Source of the DNA: Candidatus Brevundimonas phytovorans
GTDB taxonomy: Bacteria; Pseudomonadota; Alphaproteobacteria; Caulobacterales; Caulobacteraceae
Assembly: GCA_029203145.1 (NCBI GenBank)
Contig: CP119309.1
Location: 2,009,001 to 2,073,000 of the forward strand
Reading direction: 5' to 3'
DNA: 64,000 nucleotides
Shown: one piece after another, positions 63,907 to 64,000 of the stretch
Numbering within the stretch: the first letter of the stretch is position 1
Layout of the letters: each line of letters starts with the position of its first letter
Notes under the pieces: generated by a model
What the model saw: the letters and a program-made list of their open reading frames with translations, nothing else
Told to the model about the DNA's origin: nothing
Databases searched by the model: none
Position numbers and translations under genes: made by a program

Positions 63907-64000
63907 ATGGCGGCGATGACCCTGGCTGACGACATCTGCCCCATCCCGACCATCGCCCCCATGTCCGGCGCCGCCGACATGGACGCCGCGATCGAGAGCG
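63907..64000 (+). CDS. Start of an unrecognised gene (partial)
   Basis: An ATG at 63907 (or the ATG at 63916) opens a frame that runs off the window edge. The visible residues begin MAAMTLADDICPIPTIAP and include two further Met and an acidic ADMDAAIES stretch; no signal peptide or motif is apparent. Weak Shine-Dalgarno. It follows the sciP terminator, so it begins a new transcription unit. Too little is visible to name a family. Confidence 0.4.
   Translation, partial: MAAMTLADDICPIPTIAPMSGAADMDAAIES

Overview
The window looks like a chromosomal segment from a high-GC member of the Caulobacterales, most likely Brevundimonas or a close relative. The signs are a SciP/DUF1153 gene directly after the flagellar hook gene flgE, CtrA-type TTAA-N7-TTAA boxes, sigma54 flagellar promoters with an IHF site, three TonB-dependent receptors and a RegB/RegA pair. 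The genus is inferred from gene content, not from a database match. I found no insertion sequence, integrase, prophage, CRISPR array or rRNA operon. One tRNA gene is present, tRNA-Lys(CTT).

Layout. 1-11.1 kb: the end of a membrane protein gene, a TonB-dependent receptor, the threonine-to-glycine pair kbl-tdh, an MliC-type lipoprotein, a ZnuD-like zinc receptor with a His-rich loop behind a Zur-like palindrome, and an atypical receptor with a Gly/Pro-rich insert. 11.1-22.6 kb: propionyl-CoA catabolism (pccB-pccA-mutA-mutB-mce) facing an ScfR/RamB-type regulator, then mmsA facing a LysR regulator. 22.6-27.7 kb: a TonB-like protein, an OmpA-family lipoprotein, an Hpt protein, an APC permease, tRNA-Lys and a DUF808 protein. 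27.7-36.2 kb: cyoABCD-surf1-regB-regA, all one direction, with a divergent MFS transporter. 36.3-42.7 kb: an archaic (Csu-like) chaperone-usher pilus locus with a CtrA-like box in its promoter region. 42.7-51.6 kb: glcB with a divergent LysR gene, an S9 peptidase, a CFAS-type methyltransferase with DUF2177, and scoAB. 51.8-55.3 kb: an Mla/MCE lipid transport operon. 55.4-63.8 kb: divergent flagellar operons flgK-flgL and fliK-flgD-flgE, then sciP. The window ends in the first codons of an unrecognised gene.

How the genes fit together. The pcc/mut/mce and mmsA genes feed valine, isoleucine, propionate and odd-chain carbon into succinyl-CoA. glcB and scoAB add glyoxylate and acetoacetate use. 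Three of the metabolic enzyme/regulator pairs (pcc-scfR, mmsA-LysR, glcB-LysR) are divergent, with inverted repeats built on TTGCA in the shared promoter. The flagellar block, sciP and the pilus locus all carry signals expected of the CtrA/sigma54 cell-cycle hierarchy, so both surface appendages may be timed by the cell cycle.

Most noteworthy: a CtrA-type box before a Csu-like pilus operon; a complete sigma54-IHF-enhancer arrangement between flgK and fliK, plus a tiny coupled ORF before flgK; a palindromic repeat lying in frame inside the 3' end of scoA, with a second copy after sciP; a threonine dehydrogenase without its structural-zinc cysteines; and SURF1 plus a redox two-component system inside a quinol oxidase operon. 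All of this was read by eye; no similarity search or folding was run.
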